Shown: positions 28,898-37,698 of the stretch, in pieces
How positions within the stretch are numbered: the stretch's first letter is position 1
Layout of the letters: every line of letters begins with the position of its first letter
Source: Micromonospora sp. KC213
GTDB taxonomy: Bacteria > Actinomycetota > Actinomycetes > Mycobacteriales > Micromonosporaceae
Length of the DNA stretch: 45,998 bases
Assembly: GCF_004348325.1 (NCBI RefSeq)
Contig: NZ_SMKF01000025.1
Coordinates: forward strand, 1-45,998
Direction of reading: 5' to 3'
The notes under the pieces: model-generated
The model's input: only the letters and a program-made list of their open reading frames with translations
Told to the model about the DNA's origin: nothing
Databases searched by the model: none
Translations under genes and position numbers: made by a program

Positions 28898-30850
28898 ATG
28901 AGTGTTGAAGAGGGTACGGCCAACCACGGTCGGCTGCTGAACGCGGTGCGCGGGCCGCAGGACGTGAAGCGGATGACCGCCGAGCAGCTGGACATCCTCG
29001 CCGCCGAGATCCGTGACTTCCTGATCGCCAAGGTGTCCCGCACCGGTGGGCACGTCGGCCCCAACCTCGGTGTGGTGGAGCTGACCCTGGCCATGCACCG
29101 GGTCTTCGACTCTCCCCGGGACCGGCTCCTGTTCGACACCGGCCACCAGGCGTACGTGCACAAGATCCTCACCGGTCGGCAGGAGGGCTTCGACAAGCTC
29201 CGCCAGCGCGGCGGCCTCTCCGGGTACCCGAGCCAGGCCGAGAGCGAGCACGACCTGGTCGAGAACTCGCACGCCTCCACCGCCCTGTCGTACGCCGACG
29301 GGCTGGCCAAGGCGTACGCGCTGCGCGGCGAGCAGCGCGCCGTGGTGGCCGTGGTCGGCGACGGCGCGTTGACCGGCGGCATGTGCTGGGAGGCGTTGAA
29401 CAACATCGCCACCGCCGGCAACCCGCTGGTCATCGTGGTCAACGACAACGGCCGGTCCTACTCGCCAACCATCGGCGGGCTCGCCGACCACCTCTCCTCG
29501 CTGCGGCTCAACCCCGGCTACGAGAAGGTCCTGGACACCGTCAAGGACGCCCTCGGCAACACGCCGTTCGTCGGCAAGCCGATGTACGAGGTGCTGCACG
29601 CGGTCAAGAAGGGCATCAAGGACGCGGTCGCCCCGCAGGCGATGTTCGAGGACCTGGGCATCAAGTACGTCGGCCCGGTCGACGGGCACGACCTCGCCGC
29701 CGTCGAGTCGTCGCTGCGCGCGGCGAAGAACTTCGGCGGCCCGGTGATCGTGCACGCGGTCACCCGCAAGGGCTACGGCTACCGCCCGGCCGAGGAGGAC
29801 GAGGCGGACTGCCTGCACGGCCCGGGCGGCGCCTTCGACGTCGAGACCGGCAAGCTGCTCGCCGCCCCGTCGGTGAAGTGGACCCACGTCTTCGCCGACG
29901 AGCTGGTCACGATCGCCGACGAGCGACCCGACGTGGTCGGCATCACCGCCGCGATGGCCGAGCCCACCGGCATCGCCACCCTGGCCCGCAAGTATCCGGA
30001 GCGGGTGTACGACGTGGGCATCGCCGAGCAGCACGCCGCCACCTCGGCCGCCGGCCTGGCGATGGGCGGTCTGCATCCGGTGGTCGCGGTCTACGCGACC
30101 TTCCTCAACCGCGCCTTCGACCAGGTGTTGCTGGACGTGGCGATGCACCGGCTGCCGGTGACGTTCGTGCTGGACCGGGCCGGTATCACCGGGCCGGACG
30201 GGCCGAGCCACTACGGCATCTGGGACATGTCGGTCTTCGGGGTGGTGCCGGGTCTGCGGATCGCCGCACCCCGGGACGCCGCCAGCCTCCGCGAGGAGCT
30301 GCGTGAGGCGGTCGCCGTCGACGACGGCCCGACGATCCTGCGCTTCCCGACCGGTACCGTCGCCGCCGACCTGCCGGCCCTGCGCCGGATCGGCACGGTC
30401 GACGTGCTGGCCGAGTCGGCACGGACCGACGTGCTGCTGGTCGCGGTCGGCTCGTTCGCCGGCCTCGGCGTGCAGGTCGCCGCCCGGGTCGCCGAGCAGG
30501 GCTACGGCGTGACCGTGGTCGACCCGCGCTGGGTGCGTCCGGTCCCGGCGGAGCTGGTCGAGCTGGCCGCCGCGCACCGGCTGGTGGTCACCGTCGAGGA
30601 CGGCGTCCGGGTCGGCGGGGTCGGCGACGCGCTGGCTCAGGCGATGCGCGACGCCGACGTCCGGGTGCCGCTGCGCGACCTCGGCGTGCCCGCCGACTGG
30701 CACCCGCACGGCACCCGCGCGCAGATCCTCGCCGACCTGGGCCTCACCGCCCAGGACGTGGCCCGGGACGTCACCGGTTGGATCTCCGGCCTGGACACCA
30801 CGCCCGTCGAGCCGGTCCACCTTCCGGCCCGCGACGCCAGCGCCCGCTGA
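28898..30850 (+). CDS. dxs: 1-deoxy-D-xylulose-5-phosphate synthase
   Basis: The 650-residue thiamine-diphosphate enzyme condenses pyruvate with glyceraldehyde 3-phosphate, the first step of the MEP isoprenoid pathway. His52 lies in GGHVGPNLG. The ThDP motif runs from GDG (154-156) to N182DN. The catalytic glutamate is in [17 protein letters not shown], and [15 protein letters not shown] is the conserved substrate loop. The length is complete. ATG 28898 lies 11 bp after the RNA methyltransferase stop, so it may be read both from the upstream operon and from its own -10. A strong hairpin follows. Confidence 0.97.
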   Translation: MSVEEGTANHGRLLNAVRGPQDVKRMTAEQLDILAAEIRDFLIAKVSRTGGHVGPNLGVVELTLAMHRVFDSPRDRLLFDTGHQAYVHKILTGRQEGFDKLRQRGGLSGYPSQAESEHDLVENSHASTALSYADGLAKAYALRGEQRAVVAVVGDGALTGGMCWEALNNIATAGNPLVIVVNDNGRSYSPTIGGLADHLSSLRLNPGYEKVLDTVKDALGNTPFVGKPMYEVLHAVKKGIKDAVAPQAMFEDLGIKYVGPVDGHDLAAVESSLRAAKNFGGPVIVHAVTRKGYGYRPAEEDEADCLHGPGGAFDVETGKLLAAPSVKWTHVFADELVTIADERPDVVGITAAMAEPTGIATLARKYPERVYDVGIAEQHAATSAAGLAMGGLHPVVAVYATFLNRAFDQVLLDVAMHRLPVTFVLDRAGITGPDGPSHYGIWDMSVFGVVPGLRIAAPRDAASLREELREAVAVDDGPTILRFPTGTVAADLPALRRIGTVDVLAESARTDVLLVAVGSFAGLGVQVAARVAEQGYGVTVVDPRWVRPVPAELVELAAAHRLVVTVEDGVRVGGVGDALAQAMRDADVRVPLRDLGVPADWHPHGTRAQILADLGLTAQDVARDVTGWISGLDTTPVEPVHLPARDASAR

Positions 30851-30855
30851 CCCGT

Positions 30856-30902
30856 ACGCCTGACGGGCGGTCCCGGTGCGCCCGGGGCCGCCCGTCAGGC
30901 GT
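30856..30902. terminator. bidirectional hairpin after dxs
   Basis: A perfect 15-bp stem (ACGCCTGACGGGCGG and complement at 30888-30902) with a 17-nt GC-rich loop, 5 bp after the dxs stop and convergent with the lipoprotein gene. Confidence 0.8.
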
Positions 30903-30961
30903 GCCTCGGGGCGGGTTGCGCTGCGGCGGCGGCCACCGGACGGCCCATGCCGCCGGGAGGG

Positions 30962-32158
30962 TCAGCGGCCGCCGACGGAACGGTAGTGGGTCTTCTCCGC
31001 GGTGGCCAGGCTGAACGACTGCTTCGCGGCGGGCATCGGCACGACCACCAGGCCGGGGCGGTCCACCAGGCGGGGTGTGCCGGGCGGCACCGACAGGGAC
31101 GAGTCCCGGCTGCTGCGCCAGGTGAGCACCACCAGCGGCTGCCCCGGCACCGGCAGCGGGTACGCCTGCAACGGGTTGGACCGGTCGGCGGGGGAGACCA
31201 CCGGGGTGCCGCCACCGGCCGGGCGGTAGATCACCGCCGTCATCGTGCCGGCGTCGCTCTCCCAACTCAGCTGCTCCAGGTCACCCGGGTCGTCGCCGCC
31301 GCCGAGCGCCATCTCGCCGATGCCCCGCACGGCCAGCTTCTCCATCGGCCACGACTCCGGCACCGACGCCGGGGCGTCCCGGTCGCCGATGCGGCGGGGA
31401 ATGCTGCCGAACGGTCCTCGCTCGCCGGCCAGCACGCAGGTGTCCAACCCGTTCAGCGCCCGCCTGCCCGAACCGGTCTCGTCGCGGACCAGCGGGTGAC
31501 GCGGGTCGCTGGTCGCGGTGCCCAGGTCGAGCAGCCGGTCGGCGGCCCGCCCGCGCGGCAGCGACTCGGTACGGCGCAACGTCGCGGTCACCGGCACGGC
31601 CGCGCACTCGGGCACGGCGACCGGCGCGGTGAGACCGTCGGTGATCCGCAGGGCGCGCCCGTCCGGACCGAGCAGCCGTTGCACCCGGTTGGAGACCAGG
31701 TAACGGCGTCCGTCAGCCGACGGCACCGGCAGCACGTCGGCGTAGGCGAGGTAGCCGCGATCGGTGTACTCGGTGGCCCGGTCCACGGCGTACCGGCCAC
31801 CGGAGCCGGCGAGCTGCAGCAGCCAGGACGCCGCCTCACCGGGCACCTCGGCGGCGACCAGCGCCAGCGGGGCCCCGCCGACCTCGCCGGACCAGAGGAT
31901 GCCGGAGGAGGGCAGGTGGGCACGGTCCCCGATCGGGGACCGCCAGGCGCGAACCGCCTCGGTCACCGCGTCGGTCGCGGCGGTGTCCTCGGCGAGCGAG
32001 CCGCGTGGCGGCCAGACCGGCAGTGTGCCGTCCAGACTGTCGTAGCCCATCCGTAGCTGGCGAGCCTGACGCTCGGCGATCGGACCGCACGCGGTCACCG
32101 CCAGCACCAGGGCCAGCAGTGCGGTGACCGTCGTGCCGCAGCGGCGGACTGACCCCAC
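30962..32158 (-). CDS. putative lipoprotein of unknown function
   Basis: A 398-residue precursor. A short signal peptide ends in lipobox VTAC (Cys24). The mature part is soluble with no family motif that I recognise: an N-terminal half with WLLQLAGSGGRYAVDRATEY and a C-terminal half with TMTAVIYRPAGGG and PLVVLTWRSSRDSS, alternating beta-like and loop segments. GTG 32158 has GGGGG upstream and places the signal at the N-terminus; the long frame further upstream is antisense to the next gene. It diverges from the membrane protein gene at 32360, and the shared 201-bp region may coordinate them. Confidence 0.8.
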   Translation of the reverse strand: MGSVRRCGTTVTALLALVLAVTACGPIAERQARQLRMGYDSLDGTLPVWPPRGSLAEDTAATDAVTEAVRAWRSPIGDRAHLPSSGILWSGEVGGAPLALVAAEVPGEAASWLLQLAGSGGRYAVDRATEYTDRGYLAYADVLPVPSADGRRYLVSNRVQRLLGPDGRALRITDGLTAPVAVPECAAVPVTATLRRTESLPRGRAADRLLDLGTATSDPRHPLVRDETGSGRRALNGLDTCVLAGERGPFGSIPRRIGDRDAPASVPESWPMEKLAVRGIGEMALGGGDDPGDLEQLSWESDAGTMTAVIYRPAGGGTPVVSPADRSNPLQAYPLPVPGQPLVVLTWRSSRDSSLSVPPGTPRLVDRPGLVVVPMPAAKQSFSLATAEKTHYRSVGGR

Positions 32159-32344
32159 CTGTACGCCCCCGATCGCCTCGCCGTCGTTGTCGGAAGCCAC
32201 ATGGTACGCAACGGCCGCGCCGATGGCTGAATCGGCTGATCTGGCCCGACCTTGGATCGCGTCCGCCCGGGTGCTGCTCCGGAGGCCGCGTCGAATGGTC
32301 ACAAGGGACACGGGCGTGGATTTCGGCGGATTTATCGGCTCCGG

Positions 32345-32350
32345 TAGACT
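32345..32350 (+). promoter_or_regulatory. -10 element, possible leaderless start of gene at 32360
   Basis: TAGACT, 9 nt before GTG 32360, in a spacer (CCGCCGACT) lacking any Shine-Dalgarno. Confidence 0.45.
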
Positions 32351-32359
32351 CCGCCGACT

Positions 32360-34405
32360 GTGACGTCTGTCGAGCCCCGTGCCGCCTCCGCACCGGACCC
32401 CGACGGCTCCACCGGCCTCGGCCGTGGCGCCACCGCCACCGTGACGGTGCCACCACCGGTGGCGTCCCCGCTCGACACCGCCCCTGCACGGGGCCGGACC
32501 ACCTCGCCCACGGCCACCGCCCCGGTGACCGACGCGCCCACGACCGCCCCGACGACCGACGCGCCGGACGGTGGCGGCCGGACGGTCGGCGTACCCGGGA
32601 AACGGCCGGACCCGACGGCGGGCGACGGCGCGACGGCGGCCCGGCGCTCCTGGCGCTGGCGCTGGACGGCCCGGCGCAAGGATCTCGCCGTCTACGGCAC
32701 CTTCCTGCTCGTCGCGTTCTGGGTGACCAGCCAGATCTGGGTCGACCCGGCCGGTCGGGTCGCGTCCCTCTACAGCAGCGACCCGGCGCAGGTGCAGTTC
32801 TTCATGGCCCACTCGGTACGGGTGGTGCTGCACGGCGAGTTCCCGTTCTACACCGACCAGTTCAACTATCCCGACGGCGTCAACCTGATGGCCAACACGG
32901 CCGTGCTGGCGCTGGGCATCCCGATGGTGCCGATCACCCTGCTGTTCGGACCGGCCGTGTCGTTCGTGGTGCTGGTCACCGCGGCGCTCGCCGGCACCGC
33001 GTCGGCCTGGTACCACGTCTTCTCCCGGCACCTCGTCCGCCGCCGACTGGCCGCCGCGGTCGGCGGCTGGTTCTGCGGCTTCTCACCGGCCATGCTGTCG
33101 CACGCCAGCTGGCACCCCAACATCATCTCGCAGTGGCTGCTGCCGTTCATCGTCTGGCGGGTGATGGTGCTGACCCGCTCGACCCGCCCGGTACGCGACG
33201 GCGCGCTGCTCGCCCTGCTGGTCACCGTCCAGGCGTTCATCAACGAGGAGATCCTGCTCTTCACCGCGCTGGCCTGCGGCGTCTTCCTCATCGCGATGGT
33301 GGCGCAGCGTCCGGCGCTGTGGTCGGCGGCGTGGCGTCCGCTGGCCAAAGGGCTACCGGTCTGCACCCTGGTGGCGGGCTCCCTGCTGGCGTACCCGCTG
33401 TACATCCAGTTCGCCGGGCCGATGGCGTACCACGGGCTCAGCGACGCGGTCCGCGACTACGGCAACGACATCGCCGCCTTCTTCGCCCCCGGGTCGCCGA
33501 CCTTCGGCGGCCACGAGCGGGCCAACGTGAACCTGGCCCCGAACTACTCGGAGGAGAACGCCTTCTTCGGGTGGAGCCTGTCGCTGATCGCCGTGGGCAT
33601 CGTGGTCTGGCTGCGTCGCGAGGTGCTGGTACGGGCGCTCGCGATCACCGGGTTCTTCTTCGCCGTGCTCTCCCTCGGCGAGCGGGTGTCCTGGTGGGAC
33701 CGGGAGCTCTTCACCGGTCCGTGGGAACTGCTGGTCCGGTTGCCGCTGCTCGACGCGGTGGTGCCGACCCGGTTCGGGCTGATCACCAGCGTGGTGATCG
33801 GGATGCTGCTGGCGCTGGCCGTGCAGCGGGCCTGGACGCTGCGCGGCACCGAATGGCGGCACGCGAAGACCGTCACGGTGGCCGCGCTGGTCCTGGCGTT
33901 ACTGCCGATCGTGCCGATGCCGCTGAAGGTGACCTCCCGCCCACCCGTGCCGGACTTCATCACCTCCGGTCGGTGGCGGGAGTACGTCGGTGCCGACCAG
34001 ACGCTGGTGCCGGTGCCCGTGCCGAGCATGGGCAACACCCACGGCATGCGCTGGGCCGCCTCCACCAACCTCGACTTCAAAATCCCCGGCGGCTACTTCC
34101 TGGCCCCCCGCAACGGCAACACCGGCGATCCCGGACGCTTCGGCGGCCGGCCCAGCGGCATCGGCGAGCTGCTCAACGAGGTGGCGACCACCGGCCGGGC
34201 CCCGAAGCTCAACGACCGGCAGCGTCGGCGCAGCCTGGACGAGCTGCGCCACTGGAACGCCGCCGTGCTGGTCCTGCCGGTCGGCCAGCACCACGTCGAG
34301 CCGCTGCGCAACACCGTCGAGCAGCTCGTCGGCCCCGGCCGCAAGGAGCTGGACGTCTGGGTGTGGGACGTCCGTCCGTTGTCGGCCCGTACCCCGGCGG
34401 CCTGA
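32360..34405 (+). CDS. multi-pass membrane protein, GT-C glycosyltransferase-like
   Basis: A 681-residue protein. The first 105 residues are Pro/Thr/Ala-rich and probably disordered. About 10-11 transmembrane helices follow (about 110-520). The first outer loop has an acidic SSDPAQVQFFM and FNYPDGVNLMANT, the arrangement of GT-C enzymes that use lipid-linked sugars; INEEILLFTALACG is a conserved re-entrant-like segment. The C-terminal 150 residues form an outer soluble domain (FITSGRWREYV, PGGYFLAP, VWVWDVRPL). It is clearly paralogous to the convergent gene at 34861-36735. No sugar donor or acceptor is known, and the enzymatic assignment is tentative. Confidence 0.75.
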   Translation: MTSVEPRAASAPDPDGSTGLGRGATATVTVPPPVASPLDTAPARGRTTSPTATAPVTDAPTTAPTTDAPDGGGRTVGVPGKRPDPTAGDGATAARRSWRWRWTARRKDLAVYGTFLLVAFWVTSQIWVDPAGRVASLYSSDPAQVQFFMAHSVRVVLHGEFPFYTDQFNYPDGVNLMANTAVLALGIPMVPITLLFGPAVSFVVLVTAALAGTASAWYHVFSRHLVRRRLAAAVGGWFCGFSPAMLSHASWHPNIISQWLLPFIVWRVMVLTRSTRPVRDGALLALLVTVQAFINEEILLFTALACGVFLIAMVAQRPALWSAAWRPLAKGLPVCTLVAGSLLAYPLYIQFAGPMAYHGLSDAVRDYGNDIAAFFAPGSPTFGGHERANVNLAPNYSEENAFFGWSLSLIAVGIVVWLRREVLVRALAITGFFFAVLSLGERVSWWDRELFTGPWELLVRLPLLDAVVPTRFGLITSVVIGMLLALAVQRAWTLRGTEWRHAKTVTVAALVLALLPIVPMPLKVTSRPPVPDFITSGRWREYVGADQTLVPVPVPSMGNTHGMRWAASTNLDFKIPGGYFLAPRNGNTGDPGRFGGRPSGIGELLNEVATTGRAPKLNDRQRRRSLDELRHWNAAVLVLPVGQHHVEPLRNTVEQLVGPGRKELDVWVWDVRPLSARTPAA

Positions 34406-34860
34406 CCCGTACGTCCCACCGGGCGCGGGATGCTCCTATGGTTGTCAAGCTGCGAGTTCAAGATTGTGTGATGTGATGGTCTGGTAGGGCTCGCGGGCGA
34501 GGTAGCGCTTCAGGCGTCGGACGCTACGAACCTGACTACGCAAACGGATCGGGGCGGGCGTGGCCGAGTTGGCGGCATCCGTCGCCAGCGGGTGGAGCAC
34601 CTTGCTGACCGGCTCGGAGGTCGCCGCCGGGCCGGCGCAGTCCCCGTCCGGCGGTGACCGGGTGGGTCCCTCTCAGGTCTGCTCCCGTTCAGCCCGGGTG
34701 CCTGATCCGTTGACGTCGTCAGGTTTGCAGCGGGCAGCAAGCCCCTGCCTCATCCGCAGGCGGCGTTACCCCACGCCCGGCCGGCCCGATACCGGCTGAG
34801 CCCGTTCCGCGTCGCCTGGTCAGACCCCGGGCGAGAGGTGCCTCATGACCATCATCTCTG
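34406..34860. other. 455-bp region between convergent paralogues
   Basis: It holds the probable transposase remnant (34445-34672) and about 190 bp without coding potential. An ATG at 34845 with GAGAGG upstream reads MTIISVSRP but then runs antisense through the neighbouring gene, so it is not called. No strong terminator is seen. Confidence 0.5.
34445..34672 (-). pseudogene. C-terminal transposase remnant (possibly IS110 family)
   Basis: One minus-strand frame is open without a start codon and ends in VRRLKRYLAREPYQTI plus a short tail and TGA at 34445. This resembles the C-terminal (R)xLKRxLAR helix of IS110-family transposases. Upstream in the same frame is SKVLHPLATDAANSATPAP and then a stop. 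Both catalytic domains are missing. The family call rests on a short motif and could be wrong. Confidence 0.35.
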
Positions 34861-36735
34861 TCAGTCGACCAGGGGGCGGACGTCCCAGAGCCACACGTCG
34901 TCAACCCGCTGCGCCGGCCCCAGCAGGCCGGTCATCAGCTCCCGCAACACCGCCTCGCGCGGATGGTCGCCCAGCACCACCACCGACGCCTTCCAGAACC
35001 GCAGGTCCGCCACTGCCTGGCGGCGGTTCTCCTCGGTCAGCTCGGGCACCCGGCCGGCGTCCATGGTGGTGTAGATGAGCGTGCTGGTGGGCCGGTTCGG
35101 TGCGCCGAAGACCCCCTCACCCTTCTCGTTCGGGCCGATGAAGTACCCGCCCGGCACGGGGAACTCAAGGCCGGTCAGCGCGCTCCAGCGCAGCGTGGAC
35201 AGGCCGTGCACGTTGCTCGGGATGGGCACCGGCACCAGGGTGCGCCCCGCCGGCACGTACGGCCGCCAGCCGCCGGCGGTGATGAAGCGCGGCGGGGGAT
35301 CCACGTGCTGCGCCGGCAGCGGGCGCGGGAACAGCGGCAGCACGGCGAGGGCGACGGCCGCGTACCCGACCGGCCGGATCCAGCGGCGGTGGGCCGGCAC
35401 GGCGGGCGGGGCTTCTCCGGTGGCGTCCTCGGCGGCCGGGCGGGGGGCCGGCGCCGGCCGTCGGCCGTACCCGGCCGCCGTGTCCCACGCCAGCGCCAGC
35501 AGCACGCCGACCGCCGCCGTGGTCACCAGCGCGAGCCGGGTCGGCATCATCATCTCCACCAGCGGCACGTCGTCCGAGATGTACGCCCACGGGCCGTCGA
35601 CGGTGGTCTCCACCCCGTTGAAACGCACCTTCGGGCCGATCGCGCCGAGGGTGAAGAGCACCACCAGCACCCCGCAGATCCGGGCGGCCAGCGAGCGCCG
35701 CCAGAGCAGCACCAGGGCGGCGAGCGCGACCAGCACCAGCGGCCAGCCGAACCAGGTGTTCTGCTCGGTCAGGCCGATGGTCTTCTCGACCGCCTCGTCG
35801 CCGGCCACGGTGTCCCGGGCGAAGGTGACGAAGGCCATCAGGTCCTCGCCCCAGTTGTGGAACACCCCGCCCTGCAGGCCACGGTAGGACTGCGGGCCGT
35901 TGAACTGGAACCAGATCGGGTAGCCGGCCAGCAGCAGGGCCAGCCCGCCGCCCAGGCCCAGCGCGGCCAGGAAGCCGGCGGCGCGCTCGCGCGCGGCGCG
36001 CGGTCGCTGCACCGCGTACGCCACCACGATCACCAGGCAGGCCAGCGCGGTGAGCAGCAGCATCTCCTCGTTGATGAAGATCTGGTACGCCACCAGCAGG
36101 CCCAGCACCACCCCGTCGCGCCGCCACCGGCCGTCCCGCCCGAGGCGCAGCACCCGGGCCACGATCAGCGGCAGCAGGAAGTTGGAGACGAAGTTCGGCT
36201 GCCCGTTGGCGTGGTGCACGATGCCCGGGGCGAAACCGAGGAAAGCGCCGCCGACGAACGCGCCGGCCCGCGACCGCACCAGGTGCCGGGAGAGCACCCA
36301 GTACGAGGTGGCCGCCGTCGCGGCGAGCGCCCCACCCAGGTAGAGCGCGTAGGTCACCTGCGGCCCGAACAGGAGGGTGACCGGCGCCAACGGGATGGTC
36401 ATGCCCAGCAGCGAGGTGTTGGCGATCATGTTCACCCCGTCCGGGGCGTTCTGCCGCATGCTGAACAGCGGGTTCTCCAGGTGCCGCACCGAGTACGCGC
36501 CGTGCGAGAAGAGCCACTCGAACCAGCTGTGGTCGGTCGGAAGGTGCGAGGAGACCCGGTGCTGCACGTCCATCCAGTAGTTCAGGCACACGAAGACGCC
36601 CAGCAGCACGTAGGCTCCGATGGCCAGCACGTCGGCCCGTCGGGGCCGCCACCGGGGCCGTCGGGTCGGTTCGGCCGCCACCGCCTCCGGTGCGGACGTC
36701 GGGTTCAGCGAGGGATCAACCACCGGCACAGCCAC
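34861..36735 (-). CDS. multi-pass membrane protein, GT-C glycosyltransferase-like (paralogue)
   Basis: A 624-residue paralogue of the gene at 32360. Shared blocks are (N/F)xPDGVNMIANT, LLFGPQVTYA, LSRHLVRSRAGAFVGG, FINEEMLLLTALAC and the outer C-terminal domain with PGGYFIGP and VWLWDVRPL. The disordered N-terminus is much shorter (about 30 residues). About 11 transmembrane helices are predicted by eye. GTG 36735 lacks a ribosome site but has TACGAT 8 nt upstream. The two genes converge across a decayed insertion sequence, which suggests an old inverted duplication followed by divergence. Substrates are unknown. Confidence 0.75.
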   Translation of the reverse strand: MAVPVVDPSLNPTSAPEAVAAEPTRRPRWRPRRADVLAIGAYVLLGVFVCLNYWMDVQHRVSSHLPTDHSWFEWLFSHGAYSVRHLENPLFSMRQNAPDGVNMIANTSLLGMTIPLAPVTLLFGPQVTYALYLGGALAATAATSYWVLSRHLVRSRAGAFVGGAFLGFAPGIVHHANGQPNFVSNFLLPLIVARVLRLGRDGRWRRDGVVLGLLVAYQIFINEEMLLLTALACLVIVVAYAVQRPRAARERAAGFLAALGLGGGLALLLAGYPIWFQFNGPQSYRGLQGGVFHNWGEDLMAFVTFARDTVAGDEAVEKTIGLTEQNTWFGWPLVLVALAALVLLWRRSLAARICGVLVVLFTLGAIGPKVRFNGVETTVDGPWAYISDDVPLVEMMMPTRLALVTTAAVGVLLALAWDTAAGYGRRPAPAPRPAAEDATGEAPPAVPAHRRWIRPVGYAAVALAVLPLFPRPLPAQHVDPPPRFITAGGWRPYVPAGRTLVPVPIPSNVHGLSTLRWSALTGLEFPVPGGYFIGPNEKGEGVFGAPNRPTSTLIYTTMDAGRVPELTEENRRQAVADLRFWKASVVVLGDHPREAVLRELMTGLLGPAQRVDDVWLWDVRPLVD

Positions 36736-36743
36736 GACGGGCC

Positions 36744-36749
36744 ATCGTA
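36744..36749 (-). promoter_or_regulatory. -10 element, possible leaderless start of gene at 36735
   Basis: TACGAT on the minus strand, 8 nt before GTG 36735; no Shine-Dalgarno. Confidence 0.45.
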
Positions 36750-36892
36750 CAGGCGGCGACTGGCCCTCCTTTCGGCCCGTGGCCGGCGCGCAGGGGGAGT
36801 GTTTCCACCGGGCGGCCGGACCCTGGTCTGCTCGCGGTCCACCGATCAGTTCGGGGTGTGGCGGCTGACCGCCGGCGCCCGGCGGGTGGGGC

Positions 36893-36923
36893 GTGACCGA
36901 CGTTTGGCCGGCGGCACTAGGTT
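36893..36923 (+). promoter_or_regulatory. candidate promoter of two-component operon
   Basis: GTGACC at 36893-36898 and TAGGTT at 36918-36923 are spaced 19 bp, a weak match to the -35/-10 pattern. They are followed by GAGGAGG and the response-regulator ATG. Confidence 0.35.
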
Positions 36924-36950
36924 GTCGGGCAGGTCGGCGAGGAGGTCGGG

Positions 36951-37619
36951 ATGCGGGTGCTGGTGGTCGAGGACGAGCGGAACCTCGCCGACGCGATCGC
37001 GCGTGGGCTGCGTAGACGCGGGATGGCGGTCGACGTGGCGTACGACGGCGACGCCGGTCACGAGGCGGCCTTCGTCACCCGGTACGACGTGGTGGTGCTG
37101 GACCGGGACCTGCCCGGCATGCACGGCGACCAGATCTGCGCCGAGCTGGCCGCCTCCGGCACGTTGACCCGGGTGCTGATGCTGACCGCCAGTGACAGCG
37201 TCGCCGACCGGGTCGAGGGGCTGGGTCTGGGCGCCGACGACTATCTGCCCAAGCCGTTCGCCTTCGACGAGCTGGTGGCCCGGGTGCAGGCGCTCGGACG
37301 GCGGGCCACCCCCGCCCTGCCCCCGGTGCTGACGCTGGCCGACGTGGTCATCGACCCGGCGCGGCGGGTGGTCACCCGGGCCGGGGTGCCGGTCGACCTG
37401 ACCAACAAGGAGTTCGGCGTGCTGGCCGAGCTGGTCAAGGCGCGGGGCGCGGTGGTCTCCAGCGAGGAGTTGCTGGAGCGCGTCTGGGACGCCAACACCG
37501 ACCCGTTCACCACCATCGTCCGGGTGACCGTGATGACTTTGCGCAAGAAGCTCGGCGACCCGCCGTTGATCGAGACGGTGGTCGGTGCCGGCTACCGCGC
37601 CGCCGGGGAGGCCCGGTGA
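36951..37619 (+). CDS. OmpR/PhoB-family response regulator
   Basis: A 222-residue DNA-binding response regulator. The receiver domain (1-115) has the acidic pair Glu7-Asp8, phosphoacceptor Asp51 (VVVLDRDLPG), Thr79 and Lys101 (PKPF). The winged-helix output domain (about 128-222) has VDLTNKEFGVLAELV and VRVTVMTLRKKLGDP. GAGGAGG precedes the ATG. It is followed by its cognate histidine kinase on the same strand. Its regulon is not evident; autoregulation is common in this family. Confidence 0.95.
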   Translation: MRVLVVEDERNLADAIARGLRRRGMAVDVAYDGDAGHEAAFVTRYDVVVLDRDLPGMHGDQICAELAASGTLTRVLMLTASDSVADRVEGLGLGADDYLPKPFAFDELVARVQALGRRATPALPPVLTLADVVIDPARRVVTRAGVPVDLTNKEFGVLAELVKARGAVVSSEELLERVWDANTDPFTTIVRVTVMTLRKKLGDPPLIETVVGAGYRAAGEAR

Positions 37620-37698
37620 GCGCCCGGCGGGGACGCCCGGTGCGCGCCTGGCGGGGACCGGTCCGTCCGGCGCGCGGGTCGCAGGCCGGGGTGGCGCG

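Noticed and set aside
28424..30820. Long minus-strand frame (798 codons) opposite dxs and the RNA methyltransferase gene
   Set aside because: It is a shadow of the high third-position GC of the plus-strand genes. It has no motif or ribosome site, and dxs is unambiguous.
34845..35078. Plus-strand frame starting MTIISV with a plausible ribosome site
   Set aside because: After the first few codons it runs antisense through the 3' end of the GT-C-like gene, and the translation is low-complexity.
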